From the NCBI GenBank assembly GCA_963757805.1, contig CAVWSM010000019.1, positions 124,001-188,000 of the forward strand: a stretch of 64,000 nt of DNA. The letters run 5' to 3'. A model generated the notes under the pieces. The model made no database searches. It was not told the origin of the DNA and worked only from the letters and a program-made list of their open reading frames with translations. Below, one piece after another: positions 9,048 through 18,405 of this stretch. How positions within the stretch are numbered: the first letter of the stretch is position 1; each line of letters starts with the position of its first letter. The stretch is from CAVWSM01 sp963757805. Lineage in GTDB: Bacteria > Actinomycetota > Actinomycetes > Jiangellales > Jiangellaceae. Made by a program: the position numbers and the translations under genes.

Positions 9048-9845
9048 CCGAGTCCGGAAACGCTCAGGTACAGCCCGACAATCGCGTCTCCGGCGAACAC
9101 CGCGATCCAGGTGGACGCAAGCATGAACGGCCCGAACGGGATGGCGCTGCGCCGCTTCGCTCGACCGGTCACCATCAGCGCCAGCCCGACGACGCCGCCG
9201 AGCACGAACGCTCCGAACCCGGCGACGACGAGGTGTCCCCAGCCCAGCCAGGCGGCGTACCCGCCGAGCAAGCCCGGCCAGCTTCACGTCTCCGAAGCCC
9301 ATGCGCGTTCGTGCAGAACCACAGACGCGCCGTAGGCGAGCAGCAGCACAACCCCGCCGATGGCCGCACGAAGCATCGGCTCCCAACCATCGCCGCTGAC
9401 GGTGAGCAGCCCCAGCCCGATCGCGACCGGGTAGGACGGCAGCACGATGGCGTCCGGCAGCCGCATCGTGTCCAGGTCGATCACAGCGAGTACGACGGAA
9501 ACAGCCGCTAGGAACAGGAACGCCGGCAGCACCGCGGCTAGCCCGAACCGAAGCGTGGTGGCGGCGAACAGCGCCCCGGTGGCCAGCTCAACGGCGGGAT
9601 AGCGCGCGCTGATCGGCTCGGCGCAGTCGCGGCACCTGCCGCTCAGCAGCACCCAGGAGACGACCGGAACGTTGTCGCGGCTGCGGATCTCGTGGCCGCA
9701 GCGCGGGCACGCCGACCGAGGCCGCACCACCGACGCACCGGCGGGCACCCTGGCGGCAACGACGTTGAGGAAGGACCCGACGACCAGCGCCGAGCACTCC
9801 GGCCAGGACGGCCAGCGCCGGCGTCAGGTCGGCGACCCCGTTCAC
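9044..9845 (-). CDS. pilD: Type IV prepilin peptidase (frameshifted)
   Basis: Bifunctional membrane aspartic protease that cuts the leader from type IV prepilins and methylates the new N-terminus. After the first helix (ALVVGSFLNVVAARVP) comes the cysteine cluster ACPRCGHEIRSRDNVPVVSW...CRDCAEPISARYPAVEL. The catalytic aspartates lie in VIDLDTMRLPDAI and MGFGDVKLAGL, the classical GxGD motif. Breaks near 9790, 9300 and 9270 separate these pieces, which add up to about 266 residues. Start is GTG 9845, overlapping the pilO stop as GTGA, so it is the last gene of pilM-N-O-D. The stop shares the palindrome CTAG with the gene on the other strand. Confidence 0.88.
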
Positions 9846-10541
9846 CCGCTGGTGCCAGCCGTCGCGGGCGGAACCGCGATGCCGGTGGTGTCGAGGACGA
9901 ACATGCTGCCGGACGCGGTCAGCGTGATCTCCTGGCCGCCCTGCTGGCCGCCCTGAGCCTTGATCGAGTCGATGAGCCACGCCCGCGGCAGTGCTTCGGC
10001 CGCCCGGAGGAAGCCGCTGAGATTTGCGTACGAGCCACTCACGGTGATCGACGTCGCCATGGTGGCCAGCGTTCCGTCGGCAGCACCTGCTGCGGGCAGG
10101 CCGACCGAGCCATCCGTTGCCGGCGCTGGCGCGGCCGCCGGATCGGCGGGTGCGGCAGCTCTCGCCCTCGACGGGGGCCACCGGCTCCGCCGCCGGGGCG
10201 ACCAGCTCGGGCGGCAGGTCTCAACGGTCTGCACGGTCACGCCAGCCTGAGCCGCGGCAGCGCGGATCTGGTCCAGCACCGCGGGGAGCTCAGCCGTGCT
10301 CGGGAAGTTGGCCTTGAGCCCCTCGAGCCGCGCCATCCGCGCCGGCAGCTCCTCCTGGAGTGCGGTCAGCTGCACGATGTCGCGCTCCAGCTTGGAGGTC
10401 TGCGCGCGGACCGACTCGCTCTGGGTCTCGATCTCCGCGGCCTCACCCAGCCTGCGGCGACAGGACGACGAACCAGGCCACCGCCGCCAGGCCGACCAAC
10501 GCCAGCGATCCCAACACGGTGATCAATCGGGCCCGAGTCAC
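9842..10541 (-). CDS. pilO: PilO-like type IV pilus inner-membrane protein (frameshifted)
   Basis: A bitopic membrane protein of about 232 residues. It starts at GTG 10541 with VTRARLITVLGSLALVGLAAVAWFVV, a short cytoplasmic end and one helix, then a coiled coil (SESVRAQTSKLERDIVQLT, ALQEELPARMARLEGLK) and an alpha/beta domain (TSITVSGSYANLSGFLRAAE, WLIDSIKAQ). This layout and its place after PilN are those of PilO, which with PilN links the PilM-PilB platform to the pilus. Breaks lie near 10445, 10220 and 10160. Both ends overlap neighbours by GTGA. The symbol rests on order and topology more than on sequence motifs. Confidence 0.75.
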
Positions 10542-11227
10542 TGCGCCACTCCTTCGAGCAGGTCGGCGAACCGGCCGGTCAGCATTTCCGTGGTCGAGAT
10601 TGACGGTGCCGTTGGCTTCAAAGGCTTGCTCATGCCTGGACCGCGCCGGTGAGGTACGGCGACACGAGCCCGGGAACCGTGGCCAGCCCGGCGGTGAGAT
10701 CGCGCACCTGCTGCTCGCCGGGAACCGTGACGGCCCACGTGAGGCAGCCGATGCTCGGCGCGGGCGCGAAGGGATCTGGGCCGGGGCAGCCGGTTCCGAG
10801 CGTGGCATCGAGCGTGCGTAGGCTGCTGCCCGCCGGCCACGCCGCGGCGAAGCTGTCGAGCGTCCGTGCAAACGATGTGTGCCCAGCCATCGCCGTACCC
10901 ACGACCTCTTGCTGCTGCTGCAGCGAGGCGGAGAATGCCCTCACCGGCTGCAGCGGCGTGAGTTGCGCCTGGGCGTCGGCGTGCGCCGACTCGGCAGCGA
11001 CCAGCTCGCTCTCGGCTGAGCTGATCGCGGAGTCTTGGGCCAGCCAGATGCCGGTGCCGACTGCGGCAACGCCGACACCCGCGAGCACGAAGCGCCGCAC
11101 GAGGGTGCGGGCACGCTTGCGCTCAATCGTCTCGGGCGGAAGCAGGTTGACCGACGGGTTCGCGGGTAGCGCGGGGCTCGCCGTCCTGCTGGCTGCGGTT
11201 GCCCGCCGAACGGGTGAGCATCGCCAT
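10538..11227 (-). CDS. pilN: PilN-like type IV pilus assembly protein (frameshifted)
   Basis: A single-pass membrane protein of about 229 residues. The N-terminal cytoplasmic part contains NPSVNLLPPETIERKRA, the conserved PilN peptide (NLLP) that binds PilM. A helix FVLAGVGVAAVGTGIWLA follows, then a coiled region and a periplasm-type domain ending STTEMLTGRFADLLEGVAQ. Breaks near 11170, 10625 and 10590 are needed to join the parts. The ATG at 11227-11225 overlaps the pilM stop by one base (TGATG), and its stop overlaps the pilO GTG. Family assignment is supported by NLLP, topology and gene order. Confidence 0.8.
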
Positions 11228-12297
11228 CACGCCACCTCCGCGAGACCCAGGCCGGCGGCGACCGCGAGGGCGGGCTGCAGAGCGGCCGTCGCCTCTCTCG
11301 CCCGCCGTGAGATCGTGAGCCCTGCCAGCGGATCCGCGAGCATCGCGGGGATGCCCAGCGCGTCACCAAACCGCTCGACGAGACCCGGAAGGCTGGCGCC
11401 ACCCCCACTCAGCACCACGCGACCGAGGCCGGCGACATCGGGGGAGTTGCTCAGGAAGTAGTCCAGCGACGAGCGCACGGCCGTCAGCGTGCTGTCCGTG
11501 ACGCGGTCGATCACAACCCGCGCCGCGTGGTCCTCCGGTGCAAGAAGGCCGCCCGCTGGTACGGCAGGGGAGGTGCCGAGTCGACGCTTGAGCGCTTCTG
11601 CGTCCTGCAGGGTCACGTTCAGCCGCTCGACCAGCGCGCGGGACAGCTTGAGTCCGCCCTCGCCGGCCAGCATCCGAACGAACCGCGGAGCGCCGTCGAC
11701 CTGGACGACGACGGTGGTGACCTCGGCGCCAATGTCCACCCGGGCCTCGGCCACGCCGAGCGGGGCAGCTGTCCGGCCGGCGACCCGCAGCAGTGCGAGG
11801 CCGGCGAGGTCGACGCGGAAGGGCCGCAGCCCGGCCTTCTCGACCGCCTGTACGGCGCGAAGGACCGGCTGTCGCATCGCGGCGACAAGCAACAGGCTCA
11901 CCGTGCGACCGCCGCCGGCGTCCTTGGTCGCGCCGTCACCGAGCACGACGTAGTCGAGGATGACGTCCTCTACCGGCACCGGCAGCTGGCCGGAGATCCG
12001 GTAGGGGAGGGCCTGGCGGAACGCCTTCTCCTCCAGCCAGGGCAGCTCGACCTGGCGGACAATGACGTGCCGCCCGGACACGCCGAGCACCACGTCCTTG
12101 CCGAGGCCGGACCTTCCCCAGGCCTGCTTGATCGCGTCGGTGACGCTGCTGACGTCGAGGACCTCGCCCTCGTTGACAGCGCCGGGTGCGATCGGCGCCG
12201 AGCCGACCGCGTTGATGGTCGGCTTCGAACCCGCGGTGATGCCGACCGCGCGGACACTGGTGTGCCCGATGTCGAGGCCGACGACTGTTCGTCCCAC
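11227..12297 (-). CDS. pilM: Type IV pilus assembly protein PilM, actin-like ATPase
   Basis: Cytoplasmic actin-fold protein that binds the PilN N-terminus and couples the assembly ATPase to the membrane complex. The 356-residue frame is intact. Actin-superfamily phosphate loops are visible: VVGLDIGHTSVRAVGI at residues 5-20, ARVDIGAEVTTVVV in the middle and GRVVLSGGGASLPGLVERF near the end. The FtsA/PilM-like substrate segment VPVEDVILDYVVLG is also present. It is the first gene of pilM-N-O-D and is divergent from pilT, with a sigma-28-like promoter upstream (12380-12353). Confidence 0.92.
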   Translation of the reverse strand: MGRTVVGLDIGHTSVRAVGITAGSKPTINAVGSAPIAPGAVNEGEVLDVSSVTDAIKQAWGRSGLGKDVVLGVSGRHVIVRQVELPWLEEKAFRQALPYRISGQLPVPVEDVILDYVVLGDGATKDAGGGRTVSLLLVAAMRQPVLRAVQAVEKAGLRPFRVDLAGLALLRVAGRTAAPLGVAEARVDIGAEVTTVVVQVDGAPRFVRMLAGEGGLKLSRALVERLNVTLQDAEALKRRLGTSPAVPAGGLLAPEDHAARVVIDRVTDSTLTAVRSSLDYFLSNSPDVAGLGRVVLSGGGASLPGLVERFGDALGIPAMLADPLAGLTISRRAREATAALQPALAVAAGLGLAEVA

Positions 12298-12352
12298 CTG
12301 CTGCTCCCTGGATCGCTTGCCGGGCCGACCGCTGATCGGCCGCTCTCTCCCG

Positions 12353-12380
12353 GCATCGGCAGGGCGTCGTTGTGCCTTGA
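12353..12380 (-). promoter_or_regulatory. Candidate WhiG/FliA-type promoter for pilM-N-O-D
   Basis: Read on the minus strand, TCAAGGCA (starting at 12380) is followed, 16 bases after TCAA, by GCCGATGC at 12360-12353. The known WhiG/FliA consensus is TAAA, 15-16 bases, GCCGATAA. The element lies 56 bases before the pilM start. A near-copy faces the opposite way for pilT in the same intergenic region. Confidence 0.6.
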
Positions 12381-12405
12381 GTGGTGACCCGTACGCGTGG
12401 GGTGG

Positions 12406-12433
12406 TCAAGGCGTGGCCGCCAACTGCCGAAAA
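12406..12433 (+). promoter_or_regulatory. Candidate WhiG/FliA-type promoter for the pilT-pilB-pilC unit
   Basis: TCAAGGCG begins at 12406, and exactly 16 bases after TCAA comes GCCGAAAA (12426-12433). This matches the WhiG/FliA pattern at 3 of 4 bases in the -35 and 7 of 8 in the -10. It is 55 bases before the proposed pilT start. The -35 word TCAAGGC is identical to that in the divergent pilM promoter. Confidence 0.6.
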
Positions 12434-12488
12434 CGGGAGCACAACGAGCCCGTCGTCGACGGGGGAACGCGAAGGAATCGAGGTCATT

Positions 12489-13583
12489 GTGCCCATGGCG
12501 ATCGCGCCGCTGCTCCAGGCGCTGGTCAGCGCCGGAGGCTCGGACCTGCACCTTCGCGCCGGAGCCGCTCCGTCAATGAGAGTCGACGGCGTGCTTCGCA
12601 GACTCGAGAGCGACCCCATGGACGAGGGCGCGACCCTCGCCGTCCTCCTGGAGACCATGCCAGACAGGCAACGCGCCCGCTTCGAGGACGGTCACGACGT
12701 CGACTACGCGCTCGAGCCGACGGAGGGCGAGCGCTTCAGGGTCAACGCCTTCCGGTTCCGCGGGCGGCCGGCAGCTGTGCTCCGCCGCGTGCTGCCGGCG
12801 CCGTTGCGCCTCGACAGCCTCGGGCTGCCGTCCGTGCTCAGCTCGCTCGCGCTCCGGCCCCATGGCCTGACGTTGGTGACCGGGCGTGCGGGCTCGGGCA
12901 AGACCACGACGCTGGCGGCCATGGCCGAGGAGATCAACATCTCGCGCGCGGTGCACATACTCACCCTCGAGGACCCGATCGAAGTTCTGATCCCCGAGAA
13001 GGCCGCGGTCGTCACGCAGCGCGAGATCGCCTCGGACGTGGAGACGTTCGGCCGGGCGCTGCGGGCCGCGATGCGTCAGGACCCCAACGTGATCGTCGTC
13101 GGCGAGATGCGGGACGAGGAGACGGTACGGGCGGCACTCGTCGCGGCTGAGACCGGCCACCACGTCATCTCGACGCTGCACACCACCGATGCGCTGTCCA
13201 GCATCTACCGCATCCTCGACCTCTTCCCACCGCAGGAGCAGAAGCAGATCCGCGTCACGCTTGCGGCCGTACTCAATGGTGTCGTCTGCCAGCGGCTCGT
13301 GCCGCGGGCAGACGGCCCCGGACGGGTGGCGGCCACCGAGGTCGCGGTCAACACGGGCCTGGTCGCGGAGGCGATTGCCGATCCGGAGAAGACCGGCATC
13401 ATCCGCGATCTCGTCGTCCAGGGCGACTACCACGGCATGCACAGCTTCCACCAGGACCTGGTGCGCCTCCTCGGTGAGGGCGTCGTGTCCTGGGCGGACG
13501 CCCGCGCCGCGGCGACGGATCCGCACGATCTGGAGGTGGACGTGCGCCGCGCCGGCTTGCTAAGCCTCACAATGTCGGGATGA
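12489..13583 (+). CDS. pilT: Type IV pilus twitching/retraction ATPase PilT, first copy
   Basis: Hexameric secretion-type ATPase expected to power pilus retraction. It has the PilT N-terminal segment ALVSAGGSDLHLRAGAAPS, Walker A TGRAGSGKTTTLA at about residue 130, the Asp box ILTLEDPIEVLIPEKAA, Walker B VIVVGEMRDEETVRAAL and the His box TGHHVISTLHT. I start at GTG 12489, preceded by GAGGTC, although ATG 12495 is also possible; the open frame back to 12381 seems too long. The product is about 364 residues and intact. It heads a plus-strand series with a small gene, pilB, a second pilT and pilC. Confidence 0.92.
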   Translation: MPMAIAPLLQALVSAGGSDLHLRAGAAPSMRVDGVLRRLESDPMDEGATLAVLLETMPDRQRARFEDGHDVDYALEPTEGERFRVNAFRFRGRPAAVLRRVLPAPLRLDSLGLPSVLSSLALRPHGLTLVTGRAGSGKTTTLAAMAEEINISRAVHILTLEDPIEVLIPEKAAVVTQREIASDVETFGRALRAAMRQDPNVIVVGEMRDEETVRAALVAAETGHHVISTLHTTDALSSIYRILDLFPPQEQKQIRVTLAAVLNGVVCQRLVPRADGPGRVAATEVAVNTGLVAEAIADPEKTGIIRDLVVQGDYHGMHSFHQDLVRLLGEGVVSWADARAAATDPHDLEVDVRRAGLLSLTMSG

Positions 13584-14095
13584 CCAACGTGCCCCGCCCC
13601 CGCACCGATGCTGTCGACCAGGCGGATGTTAAGCGACTCGGCCGGTTGCGCGTGGCGCTCGATGAGGTCGTCCGCGAGCTGCGTGTCTGGGTCGACCTGC
13701 TGCGCAACAAGGCCCTCGTGCTGCGGGCTGTGACCGCCGTACCCCGACAAACCAAACGCCGGTACGGATCGACGCCGGATCCACTCGCGCCGGGCTCGCT
13801 CGATCCACGCGCACTCGCCACCGCTCTCGCCGCCGAGGGTTCACCGCCTCGACAGGGTCGTCGTACGCCGACGCCCCGCCTCGTGGGCCACGACACCGAG
13901 GACGTGCTGCGTGCGGCCCGGGAGCTGTGGGACACGGTCGCCGATCCCCGCGACGTCCGGGCCAGCAGGGAGCTGGCGGACGAAGCCGATCGGGTGGCCG
14001 ACCGGCTCGAGGACCGCTGGCGGGATGCCCGCGACCAGCTCCGCTCAGTCAGCCAGGCACTCGACCGCGCAACCGGCGCACCAGACGACAGGTAG
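13580..14095 (+). CDS. Hypothetical protein between pilT and pilB
   Basis: A 171-residue soluble protein that I cannot place in a family. Its ATG overlaps the pilT stop (ATGA), and its stop lies 6 bases before pilB, so it is translated with the pilus ATPases. The sequence is rich in Arg, Asp and Leu, with two predicted helical stretches: VKRLGRLRVALDEVVRELRV near the N-terminus and SRELADEADRVADRLEDRWR near the C-terminus. A Pro/Gly/Arg-rich linker joins them. There is no signal peptide or membrane segment. A cytoplasmic accessory role for the pilus motor is inference from position only. Confidence 0.75.
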   Translation: MTNVPRPRTDAVDQADVKRLGRLRVALDEVVRELRVWVDLLRNKALVLRAVTAVPRQTKRRYGSTPDPLAPGSLDPRALATALAAEGSPPRQGRRTPTPRLVGHDTEDVLRAARELWDTVADPRDVRASRELADEADRVADRLEDRWRDARDQLRSVSQALDRATGAPDDR

Positions 14096-14101
14096 GTTCC
14101 C

Positions 14102-15790
14102 GTGACGATCGACACAGTTCCCCGCAACACCGTCCAGGTGCTCGTCGACCGCGAGCTCGTGACACTCGAGCAGGTCGAGCGAGCCCGCATCGAGGCGGAG
14201 CGCCGGGGCGTACCCCTGCTGCGGGAGCTGATCGAGTCGTCCGTCGTACAACGTGCCGACGCGGGTCGGGCGTTTGCCGAGGCGGCCGGTCTCGACTTCG
14301 TCGAGCTGGGCGACATACAGCTCGACGCCAGTGCTGTGGCCCGGGTGCCGGCCGACCACGCCCGCCGCATGGGTGTGGTGCCGGTGTCCTGGGAGGACGG
14401 CCGGCTGGTTGTGGCGACCGCCGATCCGACCAACGTCATCGCGCTGGACGACCTGCGGGTTCTCACCGGCGTCGAGATCAAGGTCGTGTACGCCTCGCGG
14501 CGCGACATCGAGGACAAGCTCGCGAAGGTGTACCGCGCCGAGGAAGAGCTCGGCGACATCTCCGAGGACATGGTCGGCGCCGCAGCTGACGTCACCGAGG
14601 ACCTGTCGGCCGTGGGGGACTCGGCTGATGACGCACCCGTCGTCCGCTACGTCAACCTGCTGATCAGCCAGGCAGTGGCCGACCGCGCCTCGGACATCCA
14701 CGTCGAGCCGACGGAGAGCGACGTCCGCGTGCGCTACCGCATCGACGGCGTGCTGCACGAGATCATGCGCTCGCCCAAGAAGATCCAGGCCGGCGTCATC
14801 TCCCGCCTGAAGATCATGGCCGACATCAACATCGCCGAGCGCCGCGTGCCGCAGGACGGGCGCATCTCGGTCACCCTCAACGGCGCCAAGATCGACCTGC
14901 GAGTGGCCACGTTGCCGACGGTGTGGGGCGAGAAGATCGTCCTGCGCATCCTCGACAACAAGACCGCTCTGCTCAGCCTCGGGGAGCTCGGCTTCTCGCC
15001 GTCCAACATGGTGCGGTTCCAGGAGGCCTACACCAAGCCGTACGGGATGATCCTCGTCACCGGCCCCACGGGATCCGGCAAGTCGACGACGCTCTACGCC
15101 ACCCTCAACATCGTGAGCCGTCCGGAGATCAACGTCATCACGGTCGAGGATCCCGTGGAGTATCGGATCCCTGGCATCAACCAGATGCAGGTCAAGGCCA
15201 AGTCGGGTCTCACCTTCGCCAAGGCTCTGCGCTCGATCCTGCGCGCCGACCCCGACGTCGTACTCATCGGTGAGATCCGCGACGCCGAGACCGCGAAGAT
15301 TGCGGTCGAGGCGGCCCTCACCGGACACCTGGTGCTGACCACGCTGCACACCAACGACGCACCGAGCGCCGTGAACCGGCTTGTCGAGATGGGCGTCGAG
15401 CCGTTCCTCGTGGCGTCGGCCATGGACTGCGTGGTGGCGCAGCGGTTGTGCCGCCGGCTGTGCTCGAAGTGCAGGCAGGCGTACGTGCCGTCGCAGCAGG
15501 AGCTGCTGGACGTGGGCTTCCCGTGGGAGCCGGGCGAGCCGCTGCCGACGCTGTACCGGCCTGCCGGCTGCGCGGCATGCTCGCGCACCGGTTACCGCGG
15601 ACGCATGGCGTTGCACGAGGTCATGCCGATCAGCGAGGAGATCGAGCGGCTGACCATCTCGCGCTCGTCGACCGAGGACGTCGCTCGGTCGGCGCGTTCG
15701 GCGGGCATGGTGCCGTTGCGCCAGGACGGCTGGCTCAAGGTCGCCCAGGGCGAGACCTCGATCGAAGAGGTGCTGCGCGTCGTCGTGTGA
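14102..15790 (+). CDS. pilB: Type IV pilus assembly ATPase PilB
   Basis: The extension motor that drives pilin polymerisation. The 562-residue frame is intact, with a GTG start. An N-terminal MshEN-like domain (VLVDRELVTLEQVERARIEA ... RLVVATADPTNVIALDDLRV) precedes the GspE core: ASDIHVEPTESDVRVRYRID, Walker A LVTGPTGSGKSTTLYATLN (about residue 321), Walker B VVLIGEIRDAETAKIAVEA and TTLHTNDAPSAVNRL. The zinc site is present, with LCRRLCSKCR and GCAACSRTGYRGR supplying four cysteines. These features separate it from the two PilT-type genes beside it. It starts 6 bases after the upstream small gene. Confidence 0.96.
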   Translation: MTIDTVPRNTVQVLVDRELVTLEQVERARIEAERRGVPLLRELIESSVVQRADAGRAFAEAAGLDFVELGDIQLDASAVARVPADHARRMGVVPVSWEDGRLVVATADPTNVIALDDLRVLTGVEIKVVYASRRDIEDKLAKVYRAEEELGDISEDMVGAAADVTEDLSAVGDSADDAPVVRYVNLLISQAVADRASDIHVEPTESDVRVRYRIDGVLHEIMRSPKKIQAGVISRLKIMADINIAERRVPQDGRISVTLNGAKIDLRVATLPTVWGEKIVLRILDNKTALLSLGELGFSPSNMVRFQEAYTKPYGMILVTGPTGSGKSTTLYATLNIVSRPEINVITVEDPVEYRIPGINQMQVKAKSGLTFAKALRSILRADPDVVLIGEIRDAETAKIAVEAALTGHLVLTTLHTNDAPSAVNRLVEMGVEPFLVASAMDCVVAQRLCRRLCSKCRQAYVPSQQELLDVGFPWEPGEPLPTLYRPAGCAACSRTGYRGRMALHEVMPISEEIERLTISRSSTEDVARSARSAGMVPLRQDGWLKVAQGETSIEEVLRVVV

Positions 15791-15875
15791 CGGCGCCAGC
15801 CAGACGGGTTCGCGGTCGGTCAAGGCCTCCGGTCTTCGTGCCGATATCTGGGGCACCGGCACCAGGAGGACGATC

Positions 15876-17090
15876 GTGCTCGACACCCAGCCAAGGAACA
15901 CCTCTGCCCCCGTGGTCACCAGCGGCGCGCTGGGGACCGACGCGGCAGCACTTGCCGAGAGCCAGACTCGTGTGCTGCTGGACGAGCTGCTCGAGAAGAC
16001 CCTCGAGCTGGGTGGCTCCGATCTGCACCTCTCGGCCGGCGCACCACCCAGCGTGCGTGTGCACGGTGAGATGGAGCCACTTGAGGGGTACGGGCCGCTG
16101 CACCCCGACAGCATCCAACGGGCGATCTTTGCGGTGCTTTCCAGCCAACAACGCGACAGGTTCGAAGCACGGCGCGAGTTGGACTGCGCGTACACATTGC
16201 CCGGCCGGGCGCGGTTCCGCGTCAACGTGATGCGTCAGCGCGGTGCGGTGACCGGCGTCTTCCGCGTGGTGCCCTGGGAGATCAAAAGTCTGAAGGACAT
16301 CGACATACCGGAGCGGCTGGCGATGTTTGCCACGCTCCCGCGCGGGCTCGTGCTGTTCACCGGGCCGACCGGCTCGGGCAAGTCGACGACGGTTGCCACG
16401 CTGGTGGACATTGCTAACCGCTCACGCGCCGGGCACATCGTCACGATCGAAGACCCGATCGAGTTCCTCTTCGAGCACAAGCGCTGCATCGTCAACCAGC
16501 GCGAGGTGGGGGAGGACACGGAATCGTTCGCCGATGCCCTGCGCCACGTGCTGCGGCAGGACCCCGACATCATCGTCGTCGGTGAGATGCGCGACCCAGA
16601 GACCATCTCGGTGGCGCTGACCGCGGCGGAGACCGGTCACCTCGTGTTCGCAACGCTGCACACGCGCTCGGCCGAAGAGGCCGTCACCCGCATCGTGGAC
16701 TCCTACCCGGCTGCGCAGCAGGCCACCATCCGTGCCCAGATGGCCTCGTCCTTGCAGGGTGTGATTGGCCAGACCCTGGTTCGCACGGCCGACGGTCTCG
16801 GCCGGATCCCTGCCGTCGAGGTACTGGTCGCGACGCCGGCCGTCCGCAACCTGATCCGGGAGAACAAGATCGCGCACATCGGTCAGGCGATCGAAGCCGG
16901 CGCGCAGCACGGCATGGAGACGCTCGACCAGAGCCTGGCGCGACTGGTCGTCTCGGGGAAGATCACCCGCGAGGCCGCGCGCGAGGTGGCCCGCGACCGC
17001 ATCGAGCTGGACAAGCTCATCGACGGCGAGCGGGGTCGGTACAGCGGCGCCGGCGAGGGCATGCGGTTCAGCGACTTCCCGGCAATGTGA
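15876..17090 (+). CDS. pilT: Type IV pilus twitching/retraction ATPase PilT, second copy
   Basis: A second PilT-family ATPase, 404 residues, intact. It has the segment LGGSDLHLSAGAPPSVRVHG, Walker A FTGPTGSGKSTTVATLVDIA (about residue 162), the Asp box IVTIEDPIEFLFEHKRC, Walker B IIVVGEMRDPETISVALTA and TGHLVFATLHTRSAEEAV. It lacks the PilB zinc cysteines. The GTG start at 15876 follows a strong CAGGAGGA site. The two PilT genes differ clearly in sequence, so they are not a recent duplication; two retraction-type ATPases are known in other type IV pilus systems. Confidence 0.94.
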   Translation: MLDTQPRNTSAPVVTSGALGTDAAALAESQTRVLLDELLEKTLELGGSDLHLSAGAPPSVRVHGEMEPLEGYGPLHPDSIQRAIFAVLSSQQRDRFEARRELDCAYTLPGRARFRVNVMRQRGAVTGVFRVVPWEIKSLKDIDIPERLAMFATLPRGLVLFTGPTGSGKSTTVATLVDIANRSRAGHIVTIEDPIEFLFEHKRCIVNQREVGEDTESFADALRHVLRQDPDIIVVGEMRDPETISVALTAAETGHLVFATLHTRSAEEAVTRIVDSYPAAQQATIRAQMASSLQGVIGQTLVRTADGLGRIPAVEVLVATPAVRNLIRENKIAHIGQAIEAGAQHGMETLDQSLARLVVSGKITREAAREVARDRIELDKLIDGERGRYSGAGEGMRFSDFPAM

Positions 17091-17104
17091 GGCGAGGCAT
17101 CGAC

Positions 17105-18336
17105 ATGACCACGACCGCCACTGTTCCATCCTTCCAATACGAGGTGCTTGACGCGTCCGGCAACGTGCGCTCCGGTGCCCTCGAGGCCGACTCCGCGGCA
17201 GCGGCTGTCGCGCGGCTCAACCGCATGGGCTACACGCCCTTGTCGGTGACCGAGAAGCCGACGGGCGGCCTGCACAAGGAACTCTCGCTCATGCCGCAGC
17301 GGGTCCGGCTCAAGGACCTCGCAATCATGTCGAGGCAGTTCGCGACGATGATCGGCGCGGGCCTGTCGCTTGTTGCGCGTGCTGGGTGTGCTGGCCGAGC
17401 AGACCGAGAACAGCAGGCTCGCGGAGACGCTGCGAACCGTACGCGGTGATGTCGAGACCGGCTCGGCACTCTCGGACGCACTCGCGCGGCACCCGAAGGT
17501 CTTCCCGCCGCTGATGATCAGCATGGTCCAGGCCGGCGAGGTCGGCGGCTTCCTCGATCGGGCGCTCATCAGCATCGCCGACAACCTCGAAGCCGAGGTC
17601 AAGCTCCGCGCCAAGGTGAAGTCCGCGATGACGTACCCGGTCGTCGTCGGCGTCGTCGCGGTGCTGCTTGTCACCGCGATGCTGCTCTTCATCGTCCCGA
17701 CCTTCCGCGACCTGTTCGCCGACCTCGGTGGCACGCTGCCGTTGCCGACGCGAATCGTGGTCTGGATGAGCGATATGGCGAAGTTCCTCGCACCGATCTT
17801 CGTGGTGCTCAGCCATCGCGGCCGGCGTGCTGTGGGCGAAGTTCCGTCGCGAGGAGAAGGTCCGCGATGTCGTGGATCCTCTGAAGCTCAAGGTGCCGGT
17901 GTTCGGCAAGCTGTTCCGCAAGGTCTATCTGGCCCGGACTACCCGCAACCTGTCGGCGATGCTGGGTGCCGGCGTCCCGATGCTGCAGGCGATCGATGTG
18001 GTCTCGGAGACCACCGGCTCCGTCGTTGTGTCGCGGGCCTTGGACCGGGTGCGTGATGCCGTGCGTACGGGTGAGGGGCTTGCCGCTCCGATGGCCAAGG
18101 AGGACATCTTCCCGCCGATGACCGTGCAGATGATCGCGGTCGGTGAGGACTCCGGGTCGATCGACGACATGCTGTCCAAGGTCGCCGACTTCTACGACCA
18201 GGAGGTCGAGGCGACCACCGAGTCGCTCACGACTCTTGTCGAGCCGGTGATGATGCTGTTCCTCGGCGGCATCGTCGGGTTCATGGTAATCGCGCTGTAC
18301 ATGCCGATCTTCAAGATCTTCGAGCTGATTCGCTGA
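17105..18336 (+). CDS. pilC: Type IV pilus inner-membrane platform protein PilC (frameshifted)
   Basis: Polytopic platform protein on which PilB and PilT act. Two copies of the GspF fold are visible. The first runs RLKDLAIMSRQFATMIGAGLSL / LRVLGVLAEQTENSRLAETL with VVVGVVAVLLVTAMLLFIVP. The second runs YLARTTRNLSAMLGAGVPML, AIDVVSETTG and VEPVMMLFLGGIVGFMVIAL, ending YMPIFKIFELIR. Breaks near 17370 and 17815 split it into three frames; repaired length is about 410 residues, as usual. It starts at ATG 17105, 14 bases after the second pilT stop. It ends the plus-strand motor gene series. Confidence 0.92.
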
Positions 18337-18405
18337 CGCGTTAGCACGCCGAGCGCCACGCAGGCGATACGTTGATCGCACTCTTGTTGCGGAAGCGGGT
18401 GCGAG